From NCBI GenBank assembly GCA_920105625.2, contig CAKKTE020000288.1, positions 496,001-560,000 of the forward strand: a stretch of DNA of 64,000 bases. The letters run 5' to 3'. A model generated the notes under the pieces. That model had not been told where the DNA came from. It was given only the letters and a program-made list of their open reading frames with translations, and did not search any database. The DNA is from Clusia tigrina. Taxonomy: Eukaryota > Arthropoda > Insecta > Diptera > Clusiidae. Each line of letters starts with the position of its first letter. The first letter of the stretch is position 1. A program made the position numbers and the translations under genes. Below are positions 12,209 to 24,784 of this stretch, piece after piece.

Positions 12209-13382
12209 TTGATAAGTGTAGGACGTACCGTATAGAAGTTAGGGCCATTTGAAGTTTTATCAGTGTTTGATTTGGGACTGAAGGGTAGCATAGCTCTGAG
12301 CGATAGCTTAAATTGACAAGAGGCTCGAGTACTTTATTGTTACAAAATTTCAAGGTTTTATGACGCTCCAATAAAAAGTTACAAGCAATTGTATGTTGCA
12401 AACTTTGATAGGTGTAGGACGTACCGTATAGAAGTTAGGGTCGTTTGAAGTTTTATCAGTGTTCGATTTGGGACTCCAGGGTAGCATAGCTTTGAGCGAT
12501 AGCTTAAATTGACAAGATGCTCAAGTACTTTACTGTTAAAAATTTCAAGGTTTTATTACGCTCCAGTAAAAAGTTACAAGCATTTGTATGTTGCAAACTT
12601 TGATAGGTGTAGGACGTACCGTATAGAAGTTAGGGCCATTTGAAGTTTTATCAGTGATTGATTTGGGACTCAAGGGTACCATAGCTTTGACCGATAGCTT
12701 AAATTGACAAGAGGCTTGAGTACTTTATTGTTACAAAATTGCAAGGATTTATGACTCTCCAGTAAAACGTTACAAGGATTTGTATGTTGCAAACTTTGAT
12801 AAGTGTAGGACGTACCGTATAGAAGTTAGGGCCATTTGAAGTTTTATCAGTGTTTGATTTGGGACTGAAGGGTAGAATAGCTCTGAGCGATAACTTAAAT
12901 TGACAAGAGGCTCGAGTACTTTATTGTTACAAAATTTCAAGGTTTTATGACGCTCCAGTAAAAAGTTACAAGCATTTGTATGTTGCAAACTTTGATAGGT
13001 GTAGGACGTACCGTATAGAAGTTAGGGTCGTTTGAAGTTTTATCAGTGTTCGATTTGGGACTCCAGGGTAGCATAGCTTTGAGCGATAGCTTAAATTGAC
13101 AAGATGCTCAAGTACTTTACTGTTAAAAATTTCAAGGTTTTATTACGCTCCAGTAAAAAGTTACAAGCATTTGTATGTTGCAAACTTTGATAGGTGTAGG
13201 ACGTACCGTATAGAAGTTAGGGCCATTTGAAGTTTTATCAGTGATTGATTTGGGACTCAAGGGTAGCATAGCTTTGACCGATAGCTTAAATTGACAAGAG
13301 GCTTGAGTATTTTATTGTTACAAAATTGCAAGGTTTTATGATGCTCCAGTAAAAAGTTACAAGCATTTGTATGTTGCAAACT

Positions 13383-13659
13383 TTGATAATTGTAGGACGT
13401 ACCGTATAAAAGTTAGGGCCATTTGAAGTTTTATCAGTGTTTTATTTGGGACTCAAGGATAGCATAGCTTTCAGCGATATCTTAAATTGACAAGAGGCTC
13501 GAGTACTTTACTGTTAAAAATTTGATTTGGGACTCAAGGGTAGCATAGCTTTGAGTTATAGCTTAAATTGAAAAGAGGCTCGAGTACTTTATTGTTACAA
13601 AATTTCAAGGTTTTATGACGCTCCAGTAAAACGTTACAAGCATTTGTATGTTGCAAACT
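13383..13659. repeat. F monomer plus truncated remnant, copy c
   Basis: This is the second HOR copy of the 277-bp joint, 1451 bp after copy b. The F monomer here reads GCGATATCTTAAATT where the other copies have GCGATAACTTAAATT. Confidence 0.92.
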
Positions 13660-14833
13660 TTGATAAGTGTAGGACGTACCGTATAGAAGTTAGGGCCATT
13701 TGAAGTTTTATCAGTGTTTGATTTGGGACTGAAGGGTAGCATAGCTCTGAGCGATAGCTTACATTGACAAGAGGCTCGAGTACTTTATTGTTACAAAATT
13801 TCAAGGTTTTATGACGCTCCAATAAAAAGTTACAAGCAATTGTATGTTGCAAACTTTGATAGGTGTAGGACGTACCGTATAGAAGTTAGGGTCGTTTGAA
13901 GTTTTATCAGTGTTCGATTTGGGACTCCAGGGTAGCATAGCTTTGAGCGATAGCTTAAATTGACAAGATGCTCAAGTACTTTACTGTTAAAAATTTCAAG
14001 GTTTTATTACGCTCCAGTAAAAAGTTACAAGCATTTGTATGTTGCAAACTTTGATAGGTGTAGGACGTACCGTATAGAAGTTAGGGCCATTTGAAGTTTT
14101 ATCAGTGATTGATTTGGGACTCAAGGGTAGCATAGCTTTGACCGATAGCTTAAATTGACAAGAGGCTTGAGTACTTTATTGTTACAAAATTGCAAGGATT
14201 TATGACTCTCCAGTAAAACGTTACAAGGATTTGTATGTTGCAAACTTTGATAAGTGTAGGACGTACCGTATAGAAGTTAGGGCCATTTGAAGTTTTATCA
14301 GTGTTTGATTTGGGACTGAAGGGTAGAATAGCTCTGAGCGATAACTTAAATTGACAAGAGGCTCGAGTACTTTATTGTTACAAAATTTCAAGGTTTTATG
14401 ACGCTCCAGTAAAAAGTTACAAGCATTTGTATGTTGCAAACTTTGATAGGTGTAGGACGTACCGTATAGAAGTTAGGGTCGTTTGAAGTTTTATCAGTGT
14501 TCGATTTGGGACTCCAGGGTAGCATATCTTTGAGCGATAGCTTAAATTGACAAGATGCTCAAGTACTTTACTGTTAAAAATTTCAAGGTTTTATTACGCT
14601 CCAGTAAAAAGTTACAAGCATTTGTATGTTGCAAACTTTGATAGGTGTAGGACGTACCGTATAGAAGTTAGGGCCATTTGAAGTTTTATCAGTGATTGAT
14701 TTGGGACTCAAGGGTAGCATAGCTTTGACCGATAGCTTAAATTGACAAGAGGCTTGAGTACTTTATTGTTACAAAATTGCAAGGTTTTATGATGCTCCAG
14801 TAAAAAGTTACAAGCATTTGTATGTTGCAAACT

Positions 14834-15110
14834 TTGATAATTGTAGGACGTACCGTATAAAAGTTAGGGCCATTTGAAGTTTTATCAGTGTTTTATTTGA
14901 GACTCAAGGATAGCATAGCTATCAGCGATAACTTAAATTGACAAGAGGCTCGAGTACTTTACTGTTAAAAATTTGATTTGGGACTCAAGGGTAGCATAGC
15001 TTTGAGTTATAGCTTAAATTGACAAGAGGCTCGAGTACTTTATTGTTACAAAATTTCAAGGTTTTATGACGCTCCAGTAAAACGTTACAAGCATTTGTAT
15101 GTTGCAAACT
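14834..15110. repeat. F monomer plus truncated remnant, copy d
   Basis: This is the third HOR copy of the 277-bp joint, 1451 bp after copy c. It has private changes GAGACTCAAGG and AGCTATCAGCG in the F monomer, and AATTGACAAG where copies b and c have AATTGAAAAG. Confidence 0.92.
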
Positions 15111-15489
15111 TTGATAAGTGTAGGACGTACCGTATAGAAGTTAGGGCCATTTGAAGTTTTATCAGTGTTTGATTTGGGACTGAAGGGTAGCATAGCTCTG
15201 AGCGATAGCTTAAATTGACAAGAGGCTCGAGTACTTTATTGTTACAAAATTTCAAGGTTTTATGACGCTCCAGTAAAAAGTTACAAGCAATTGTATGTTG
15301 CAAACTTTGATAGGTGTAGGACGTACCGTATAGAAGTTAGGGCCATTTGAAGTTTTATCAGTGTTTGATTTGGGACTGAAGGGTAGCATAGCTCTGAGCG
15401 ATAGCTTAAATTGACAAGAGGCTCGAGTACTTTATTGTTACAAAATTTCAAGGTTTTATGACGCTCCAGTAAAAAGTTACAAGCAATTG

Positions 15490-18400
15490 TATGTTGCAAA
15501 CTTTGATAGGTGTAGGACGTACCGTATAGAAGTTATGGCCATTTGAAGTTTTATCAGTGTTTGATTTGGGACTCAAGGGTAGCATAGCTTTGAGTTATAG
15601 CTTAAATTGACAAGAGGCTCGAGTACTTTATTGTTACAAAATTTCAAGGTTTTATGACGCTCCAGTAAAACGTTACAAGCATTTGTATGTTGCAAACTTT
15701 GATAAGTGTAGGACGTACCGTATAGAAGTTAGGGCCATTTGAAGTTTTATCAGTGTTTGATTTGGGACTGAAGGGTAGCATAGCTCTGAGCGATAGCTTA
15801 AATTGACAAGAGGCTCGAGTACTTTATTGTTACAAAATTTCAAGGTTTTATGACGCTCCAGTAAAAAGTTACAAGCATTTGTATGTTGCAAACTTTGATA
15901 ATTTTAGGACGTACCGTATAGAAGTTAGGGCCATTTAAAGTTTTATCAGTGATTGATTTGGGACTCAAGGGTAGCATAGCTTTGACCGATAGCTTAAATT
16001 GACAAGAGGCTTGAGTACTTTATTGTTACAAAATTGCAAGGTTTTATGACGCTCCAGTAAAAAGTTACAAGCATTTGTATGTTGCAAACTTTGATAGGTG
16101 TAGGACGTACCGTATAGAAGTTAGGGCCATTTGAAGTTTTATCAGTGATTGATTTGGGACTCAAGGGTAGCATAGCTTTGACCGATAGCTTAAATTGACA
16201 AGAGGCTTGAGTACTTTATTGTTACAAAATTGCAAGGTTTTATGACGCTCCAGTAAAAAGTTACATGCATTTGTATGTTGCAAACTTTGATAGGTGTAGG
16301 AAGTACCGTATAGAAGTTATGGCCATTTGAAGTTTTATCAGTGTTTGATTTGGGACACAAGGGTAGCATAGCTTTGAGTTATAGCTTAAATTGACAAGAG
16401 GCTCGAGTACTTTATTGTTACAAAATTTCAAGGTTTTATGACGCTCCAGTAAAAAGTTACAAGCATTTGTATAATGCAAACTGTGATAGGTGTAGGACGT
16501 ACCGTAGAGAAGTTAGTGCCATTTGAAGTTTTATAAGTATTTGATTTGGGGCTAAAGGGTAGCATAGCTTTAAGCGATAGCTTAAATTGACAAGAGGCTC
16601 GAGTACTTTATTGTTACAAAATTTCAAGGATTTATGACGCTCCAGTAAAAAGTTACAAGCATATGTATGTTGCAAACTTTGATATGTGTAGGACGTACCG
16701 TATAGAAGTTAGGGCCATTTGAAGTTTTATCAGTGTTTGATTTGGGACTCAAGGGTAGCATAGCTTTGCGCAATAGCTTAAATTAACAAGAGGCTCGATT
16801 ACTTTATTGTTACAAGATTTCAAGGTTTTATGACGCTCCAGTAAAACGTTACAAGGATTTGTATGTTGCAAACTTTGATAGCTGTAGGACGTACCGTATA
16901 GAAGTCAGGGGCGTTTGAAGTTTTATCAGTGTTTGATTTGGGACTCAAGGGTAGCATAGCTTTGAGCGATAGCTTAAATTGACAAGAGGCTTGAGTACTT
17001 TATTGTTACAAAATTGCAAGGTTTTATGACGCTCCAGTAAAAAGTTACAAGCATTTGTATGTTGCAAACTTTGATAATTGTAGGACGTACCGTATAGAAG
17101 TTAGGGCCATTTGAAGTGTTATCAGTGTTTTATTTTGGACTCAAGGGCTTTCATCGATAACTTAAATTGACAAGAGGCTCGAGTACTTTATTGTTACTAA
17201 ATTTGAAGGATTTATGACGCTCCAGTAAAAAGTTACAAGCATTTGTATGTTGCAAAATTTGATAGGTGTAGGACGTACCGTATAGAAGTTATGGCCATTT
17301 GAAGCTTTATCAGTGTTTGATTTGGGACTCAAGGGTAGCATAGCTTTGAGTTATAGCTTAAATTGACAAGAGGCTCGAGTACTTTATTGTTACAAAATTT
17401 CAAGGTTTTATGACGCTCCAGTAAAAAGTTACAAGCATTTGTATGATGCAAACTTTGATAGGTGTAGGACGTACCGTAGAAAAGTTAGGGCCATTTGAAG
17501 TTTTATCAGTGTTTTATTTGGGACTCAACGGTAGCATAGCTTTCAGCGATAACTTAAATTGACAAGAGGCTCGAGTACTTTATTGTTACTAAATTTCAAG
17601 GTTTTATGACGCTCCAGTAAAAAGTTACAAGCATTTGTACGTTGCAAACTTTGATAGTTGTAGGACGCACCGTATAGAAGTTAGGGCCATTTGAAGTTTT
17701 ATCAGTGTTTGATTTGGGACTCAAGGGTAGCATAGCTTTGAGCGATAGGTTAAATTGACAAGAGGCTCGAGAACTTTATTGTTACAAAATTTCAAGGTTT
17801 TATGACGCTCCAGTAAAAAGTTGCAAGCATTTGTATGTTGCACACTTTGAGAGCTGTAGGACGTACAGTATAGAAGTCGAGGGCATTTGAAGTTTTATCA
17901 GTGTTTGATTTGGGACTCAAGGGTAGCATAGCTTTGAGCGATAGCTTAAATTGACAAGAGGCTTGAGTACTTTATTGTTACAAAATTGCAAGGTTTTATG
18001 ACGCTCCAGTAAAAAGTTACAAGCATTTGTATGTTGCACACTTTGATAATTGTAGGACGTACCGTATAGAAGTTAGGGCCATTTGAAGTTTTATCAGTGT
18101 TTTATTTGGGACTCAAGGGTAGCATAGCTTTGAGTTATAGCTTAAATTGACAAGAGGCTCGAGTACTTTATTCTTACAAAATTTCAAGGTTTTATGACGC
18201 TCCAGTAAAAAGTTACAAGCATTTGTATGATGCAAACTTTGATAGGTGTAGGACGTACCGTAGAGAAGTTAGGGCCATTTGAAGTTTTATAAGTATTTGA
18301 TTTGGGACTTAAGGGTAGCATAGCTTTAAGCGATAGCTTAAATTGACAAGAGGCTCGAGTACTTTATTGTTACAAAATTTCAAGGATTTATGACGCTCCA

Positions 18401-18780
18401 GTAAAACGTTACAAGGATTTGTATGTTGCAAACTTTGATAAGTGTAGGACGTACCGTATAGAAGTTAGGGCCATTTGAAGTTTTATCAGTGTTTGATTTG
18501 GGACTGAAGGGTAGAATAGCTCTGAGCGATAACTTAAATTGACAAGAGGCTCGAGTACTTTATTGTTACAAAATTTCAAGGTTTTATGACGCTCCAGTAA
18601 AAAGTTACAAGCATTTGTATGTTGCAAACTTTGATAGGTGTAGGACGTACCGTATAGAAGTTAGGGCAATTTGAAGTTTTATCACTGTTCGATTTGGTAC
18701 TCCAGGGTAGCATAGCTTTGAGCGATAGCTTAAATTGACAAGATGCTCAAGTACTTTACTGTTAAAAATTTCAAGGTTTT
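15490..18780. repeat. 11-monomer block with left flank, copy 2
   Basis: The marker series of the 9.3-11.5 kb block recurs here: GACACAAGG at ~16354, TTGCGCAATAGC at ~16766, TTCATCGATAAC at ~17151, and a D-type monomer with AGTCGAGGGC at ~17877. An 8-bp deletion at ~17147 (CAAGGGCTTTCATCG) is absent from copies 1 and 3. Homology with copy 3 starts earlier than with copy 1, at about 15490 versus 26340 (offset 10849, then 10857 after the 8-bp deletion). It ends near 18780, where a CAGTAAACCG joint switches to a different monomer context. Confidence 0.87.
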
Positions 18781-18799
18781 ATTACGATCCAGTAAACCG

Positions 18800-19610
18800 T
18801 TACAAGCATTTGTATGTTGCAAACTTTGATAGGTGTAGGACGTACCGAATAGAAGTTAGGGTCATATGAAGTTTTATCAGTGTTCGATTTGGGACTCCAG
18901 GGTAGCATAGCTTTGAGCGATAGCTTAAATTGACAAGAGGCTTGAGTACTTTATTGTTACAAAATTGCAAGGTTTTATGACGCTCCAGTAAAAAGTTACA
19001 AGCATTTGTATGTTGCAAACTTTGATAATTGTAGGACGTACCGTATAGAAGTTAGGGCCATTTGAAGTTTTATCAGTGTTTTATTTGGGACTCTAGGGTA
19101 GCATAGCTTTGAGTTATAGCTTAAATTGACAAGAGGCTCGAGTACTTTATTGTTACAAAATTTCAAGGTTTTATGACGCTCCAGTAAAAAGTTACAAGCA
19201 TTTGTATGATGCAAACTTTGATAGGTGTAGGACGTACCGTATATAAGTTAGGGCCATTTGAAGTTTTATCAGTGTTTGATTTGGGACTGAAGGGTAGCAT
19301 AGCTCTGAGCGATAGCTTAAATTGACAAGAGGCTCGAGTACTTTATTGTTACAAAATTTCAAGGTTTTATGACGCTCCAGTAAAAAGTTACAAGCATTTG
19401 TATGTTGCAAACTTTGATAGGTGTAGGACGTACCGTATAGAAGTTAGGGTCATTTGAAGTTTTATCAGTGTTCGATTTGGGACTCCAGGGTAGCATAGCT
19501 TTGACCGATAGCTTAAATTGACAAAGAGGCTTGAGTACTTTATTGTTACAAAATTGCAAGGTTTTATGACGCTCCAGTAAAAAGTTACAAGCATTTGTAT
19601 GATGCAAACT
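18800..19610. repeat. Transition monomers between block copy 2 and the second A-E domain
   Basis: Four monomers at 18826, 19022, 19218 and 19414 mix C, F/E, B and C markers. The B-type monomer at 19218 has TATATAAG. A single inserted A at about 19523 (GACAAAGAGG) makes the last monomer 197 bp. That shifts the antisense reading frame and explains an unusually long 101-codon open frame here, which has no other sign of coding. Confidence 0.8.
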
Positions 19611-22600
19611 TTGATAGGTGTAGGACGTACCGTAGAGAAGTTAGGGCCATTTGAAGTTTTATAAGTATTTGATTTGGGACTAAAGGGTAGCATAGCTTTA
19701 AGCGATAGCTTAAATTGACAAGAGGCTCGAGTACTTTATTGTTACAAAATTTCAAGGTTTTATGACGCTCCAGTAAAAAGTTACAAGCATTTGTATGATG
19801 CAAACTTTGATAGGTGTAGGACGTACCGTAGAGAAGTTAGGGCCATTTGAAGTTTTATAAGTATTTGATTGGGGACTAAAGGGTAGCATAGCTTTAAGCG
19901 ATAGCTTAAATTGACAAGAGGCTCGAGTACTTTATTGTTACAAAATTTCAAGGATTTATGACGCTCCAGTAAAAAGTTACAAGCATTTGTATGTTGCAAA
20001 CTTTGATAGGTGTAGGACATACCGTATATAAGTTAGGGCCATTTGAAGTTTTATCAGTGTTTGATTTGGGACTGAAGGGTAGCATAGCTCTGAGCGATAG
20101 CTTAAATTGACAAGAGGCTCGAGTACTTTATTGTTACAAAATTTCAAGGTTTTATGACGCTCCAGTAAAAAGTTGCAAGCATTTGTATGTTGCACACTTT
20201 GATAGCTGTAGGACGTACCGTATAGAAGTCAGGGGCTTTTTAAGTTTTATCAGTGTTTGATTTGGGACTCAAGGGTAGCATAGCTTTGACCGATAGCTTA
20301 AATTGACAAGAGGCTTGAGTACTTTATTGTTACAAAATTGCAAGGTTTTATGACGCTCCAGTAAAAAGTTACAAGCATTTGTATGTTGCAAACTTTGATA
20401 GGTGTAGGACGTACCGTATAGAAGTTATGGCCATTTGAAGTTTTATCAGTGTTGATTTGGGACTCAAGGGTAGCATAGCTTTGACCGATAGCTTAAATTG
20501 ACAAGAGGCTTGAGTACTTTATTGTTACAAAATTGCAAGGTTTTATGACGCTCCAGTAAAAAGTTACAAGCATTTGTATGTTGCAAACTTTGATAGGTGT
20601 AGGACGTACCGTATAGAAGTTATGGCCATTTGAAGTTTTATCAGTGTTTGATTTGGGACTCAAGGGTAGCATAGCTTTGAGTTATAGCTTAAATTGACAA
20701 GAGGCTCGAGTACTTTATTGTTACAAAATTTCAAGATTTTATGACGCTCCAGTAAAAAGTTACAAGCATTTGTATGATGCAAACTTTGATAGGTGTAGGA
20801 CGTACCGTAGAGAAGTTAGGGCCATTTGAAGTTTTATAAGTATTTGATTGGGGACTGAAGGGTAGCATAGCTTTAAGCGATAGCTTAAATTGACAAGAGG
20901 CTCGAGTACTTTATTGTTACAAAATTTCAAGGATTTATGACGCTCCAGTAAAAAGTTACAAGCATTTGTATGTTGCACACTTTGATAGCTGTAGGACGTA
21001 CCGTATAGAAGTTAGGGTCATTTGAAGTTTTATCAGTGTTCGATTTGGGACTCCAGGGTAGCATAGCTTTGACCGATAGCTTAAATTGACAAGAGGCTTG
21101 AGTACTTTATTGTTACAAAATTGCAAGGTTTTATGACGCTCCAGTAAAAAGTTACAAGCATTTGTATGTTGCACACTTTGATAGCTGTAGGACGTACCGT
21201 ATAGAAGTCAGGGGCATTTGAAGTTTTATCAGTGTTTGATTTGGGACTCAAGGCTAGCATAGCTTTGACCGATAGCTTAAATTGACAAGAGGCTTGAGTA
21301 CTTTATTGTTACAAAATTGCAAGGTTTTATGACGCTCCAGTAAAAAGTTACAAGCATTTGTATGTTGCAAACTTTGATAGGTGTAGGACGTACCGTATAG
21401 AAGTTATGGCCATTTGAAGTTTTATCAGTGTTTGATTTGGGACTCAAGGGTAGCATAGCTTTGAGTTATAGCTTAAATTGACAAGAGGCTCGAGTACTTT
21501 ATTGTTACAAAATTTCAAGGTTTTATGACGCTCCAGTAAAAAGTTACAAGCATTTGTATGATGCAAACTTTGATAGATGTAGGACGTACCGTAGAGAAGT
21601 TAGGGCCATTTGAAGTTTTATAAGTATTTGATTGGGGACTAAAGGGTAGCATAGCTTTAAGCGATAGCTTAAATTGACAAGAGGCTCGAGTACTTTATTG
21701 TTACAAAATTTCAAGGATTTATGACGCTCCAGTAAAAAGTTACAAGCATTTGTATGTTGCAAACTTTGATAGGTGTAGGACGTACCGTATAGAAGTTAGG
21801 GTCATTTGAAGTTTTATCAGTGTTCGATTTGGGACTCCAGGGTAGCATAGCTCTGAGCGATAGCTTAAATTGACAAGAGGCTCGAGTACTTTATTGTTAC
21901 AAAATTTCAAGGTTTTATGACGCTCCAGTAAAAAGTTACAAGCATTTGTATGTTGCAAACTTTGATAGGTGTAGGACGTACCGTATAGAAGTCAGGGGCA
22001 TTTGAAGTTTTATCAGTGTTTGATTTGGGACTCAAGGGTAGCATAGCTTTGACCGGTAGCTTAAATTGACAAGAGGCTTGAGTACTTTATTGTTACAAAA
22101 TTGCAAGGTTTTATGACGCTCCAGTAAAAAGTTACAAGCATTTGTATGTTGCAAACTTTGATAGGTGTAGGACGTACCGTATAGAAGTTATGGCCATTTG
22201 AAGTTTTATCAGTGTTTGATTTGGGACTCAAGGGTAGCATAGCTTTGAGTTATAGCTTAAATTGACAAGAGGCTCGAGTACTTTATTGTTACAAAATTTC
22301 AAGGTTTTATGACGCTCCAGTAAAAAGTTACAAGCATTTGTATGATGCAAACTTTGATAGGTGTAGGACGTACCGTAGAGAAGTTAGGGCCATTTGAAGT
22401 TTTATAAGTATTTGATTGGGGACTAAAGGGTAGCATAGCTTTAAGCGATAGCTTAAATTGACAAGAGGCTCGAGTACTTTATTGTTACAAAATTTCAAGG
22501 ATTTATGACGCTCCAGTAAAAAGTTACAAGCATTTGTATGTTGCAAACTTTGATAGGTGTAGGACGTACCGTATAGAAGTTAGGGCCATTTGAAGTTTTA

Positions 22601-23136
22601 TAAGTATTTGATTTGGGACTAAAGGGTAGCATGGCTTTAAGCGATAGCTTAAATTGACAAGAGGCTCGAGTACTTTATTTTTACAAAATTTCAAGGATTT
22701 ATGACGCTCCAGTAAAAAGTTACAAGCATTTGTATGTTGCAAACTTTGATAGGTGTAGGACGTACCGTATAGAAGTTAGGGCCATTTGAAGTTTTATCAG
22801 TGTTTGATTTGGGACTGAAGGGTAGCATAGCTCTGAGCGATAGCTTAAATTGGCAAGGGCTCGAGTACTTTATTGTTACAAAATTTCAAGGTTTTATGAC
22901 GCTCCAGTAAAAAGTTACAAGCATTTGTATGTTGCAAACTTTGATAGGTGTAGGACGTACCGTATAGAAGTTAGGGTCATTTGAAGTTTTATCAGTGTTC
23001 GACTTGGGACTCCAGGGTAGCATAGCTTTGACCGATAGCTTAAATTGACAAGAGGCTTGAGTACTTTATTGTTACAAAATTGCAAGGTTTTATGACGCTC
23101 CAGTAAAAAGTTACAAGCATTTGTATGTTGCAAACT
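19611..23136. repeat. HOR domain 1, second copy (A-E pentamer type)
   Basis: The region repeats the A-B-C-D-E type pattern of the left end of the window. 2234-3410 corresponds to 19781-20957 at offset 17547, sharing rare changes: GGACATACC in the B monomer (2470/20017) and the 1-bp loss GTGTTGATTTGG (2905/20452). Further right, 6.4-8.1 kb corresponds to about 21.6-23.1 kb at offset ~15.0 kb, including the marker AGCATGGCTTTAAG. Single monomers are gained or lost between the copies, for example an extra B monomer at 22746 with a 1-bp loss (CAAGGGCTCGAG). Confidence 0.88.
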
Positions 23137-24784
23137 TTGATAGGTGTAGGACGTACCGTATAGAAGTTATGGCCATTTGAAGTTTTATCAGTGTTTGATT
23201 TGGGACTCAAGGGTAGCATAGCTTTGAGTTATAGCTTAAATTAACAAGAGGCTCGAGTACTTTATTGTTACAAAATTTCAAGGTTTTATGACGCTCCAGT
23301 AAAACGTTACAAGCATTTGTATGTTGCAAACTTTGATAAGTGTAGGACGTACCGTATAGAAGTTAGGGCCATTTGAAGTTTTATCAGTGTTTGATTTGGG
23401 ACTGAAGGGTAGCATAGCTTTGAGCGATGGCTTAAATTGACAAGATGCTCAAGTACTTTACTGTTAAAAATTTCAAGGTTTTATTACGCTCCAGTAAAAA
23501 GTTACAAGCATTTGTATGTTGCAAACTTTGATAGGTGTAGGACGTACCGTATAGAAGTTAGGGCCATTTGAAGTTTTATCAGTGATTGATTTGGGACTCA
23601 AGGGTAGCATAGCTTTGAGCGATAACTTAAATTGACAAGAGGCTCGAGTACTTTATTGTTACAAAATTGCAAGGTTTTATGACGCTCCAGTAAAAAGTTA
23701 CAAGCATTTGTATGTTGCAAACTTTGATAGTTGTAGGACGCACCGTATAGAAGTTAGGGCCATTTGAAGTTTTATCAGTGTTTGATTTGGGACTCAAGGG
23801 TAGCATAGCTTTGAGCGATAGGTTAAATTGACAAGAGGCTCGAGAACTTTATTGTTACAAAATTTCAAGGTTTTATGACGCTCCAGTAAAAAGTTGCAAG
23901 CATTTGTATGTTGCACACTTTGATAGCTGTAGGACGTACCGTATAGAAGTCAGGGGCATTTGAGGTTTTATCAGTGTTTGAGTTGGGACTCAAGGGTAGC
24001 ATAGCTTTGACCGATAGCTTAAATTGACAAGAGGCTTGAGTACTTTATTGTTACAAAATTGCAAGGTTTTATGACGCTCCAGTAAAAAGTTACAAGCATT
24101 TGTATGTTGCAAACTTTGATAATTGTAGGACGTACCGTATAAAAGTTAGGGCCATTTGAAGTTTTATCAGTGTTTTATTTGGGACTCAAGGATAGCATAG
24201 CTTTCAGCGATAACTTAAATTGACAAGAGGCTCGAGTACTTTACTGTTAAAAATTTGATTTGGGACTCAAGGGTGCCATAGCTTTGACCGATAGCTTAAA
24301 TTGACAAGAGGCTTGAGTACTTTATTGTTACAAAATCGCAAGGTTTTATGACGCTCCAGTAAAAAATTACATGCATTTGTGTGTTGCAAACTTTGATAGG
24401 TGTAGGACGTACCGTATAGAAGTTATGGCCATTTGAAGTTTTATCAGTGTTTGATTTGGGACACAAGGGTAGCATAGCTTTGAGTTATAGCTTAAATTGA
24501 CAAGAGGCTCGAGTACTTTATTGTTACAAAATTTCAAGGTTTTATGAAGCTCCAGTAAAAAGTTACAAGCATTTGTATGATGCAAACTTTGATAGGTGTA
24601 GGACGTACCGTAGAGAAGTTAGGGCCATTTGAAGTTTTATAAGTATTTGATTTGGGGCTAAAGGGTAGCATAGCTTTAAGCGATAGCTTAAATTGACAAG
24701 AGGCTCGAGTACTTTATTGTTACAAAATTTCAAGGATTTATGACGCTCCAGTAAAAATTTACAAGCATTTGTATGTTGCAAACT
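23137..24784. repeat. Block E-B-G-H-D-F-(truncated)-E-A, copy 2
   Basis: This region is monomer-for-monomer equivalent to 8139-9786 at offset 14998. It shares the 114-bp deletion, GGGTGCCATAGC, TTACATGCATTTG and TATGAAGCTCC. Private changes include GAGTTGGGACTC near 23980 and CAAAATCGC near 24335. Confidence 0.9.
24116..24392. repeat. F monomer plus truncated remnant, copy e
   Basis: This is the fifth occurrence of the 114-bp deletion joint (TTAAAAATTT into GATTTGGGACTC, 277 bp in total). It lies exactly 14998 bp after copy a, and both are followed by GGGTGCCATAGC. Confidence 0.92.

Larger units (their letters stand above)
11345..15307. repeat. 1451-bp HOR, about 2.7 tandem copies
   Basis: Unit starts are 11345, 12796 and 14247, exactly 1451 bp apart. 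Internal monomer starts are spaced 196, 195, 196, 277, 196, 195 and 196. That is seven complete monomers plus an 82-bp remnant. The order is B (GTAGAATAGC), C-like (AGGGTCGTTTG, ACTCCAGGG), G, F plus E-type remnant, B (tail CAAGCAATTG), C-like, G. The third unit departs from the pattern after about 15300, where the B monomer is tandemly doubled at 15111 and 15307. Copies differ by only a few bases by eye, for example CTTACATTG at 13759, TATTTTATTG at 13308 and GAGACTCAAG at 14889. Confidence 0.93.

Noticed and set aside
19388..19693. 101-codon antisense open frame
   Set aside because: It is created by a single extra A at ~19523 (GACAAAGAGG) that makes a 197-bp monomer. There is no evidence of a gene.
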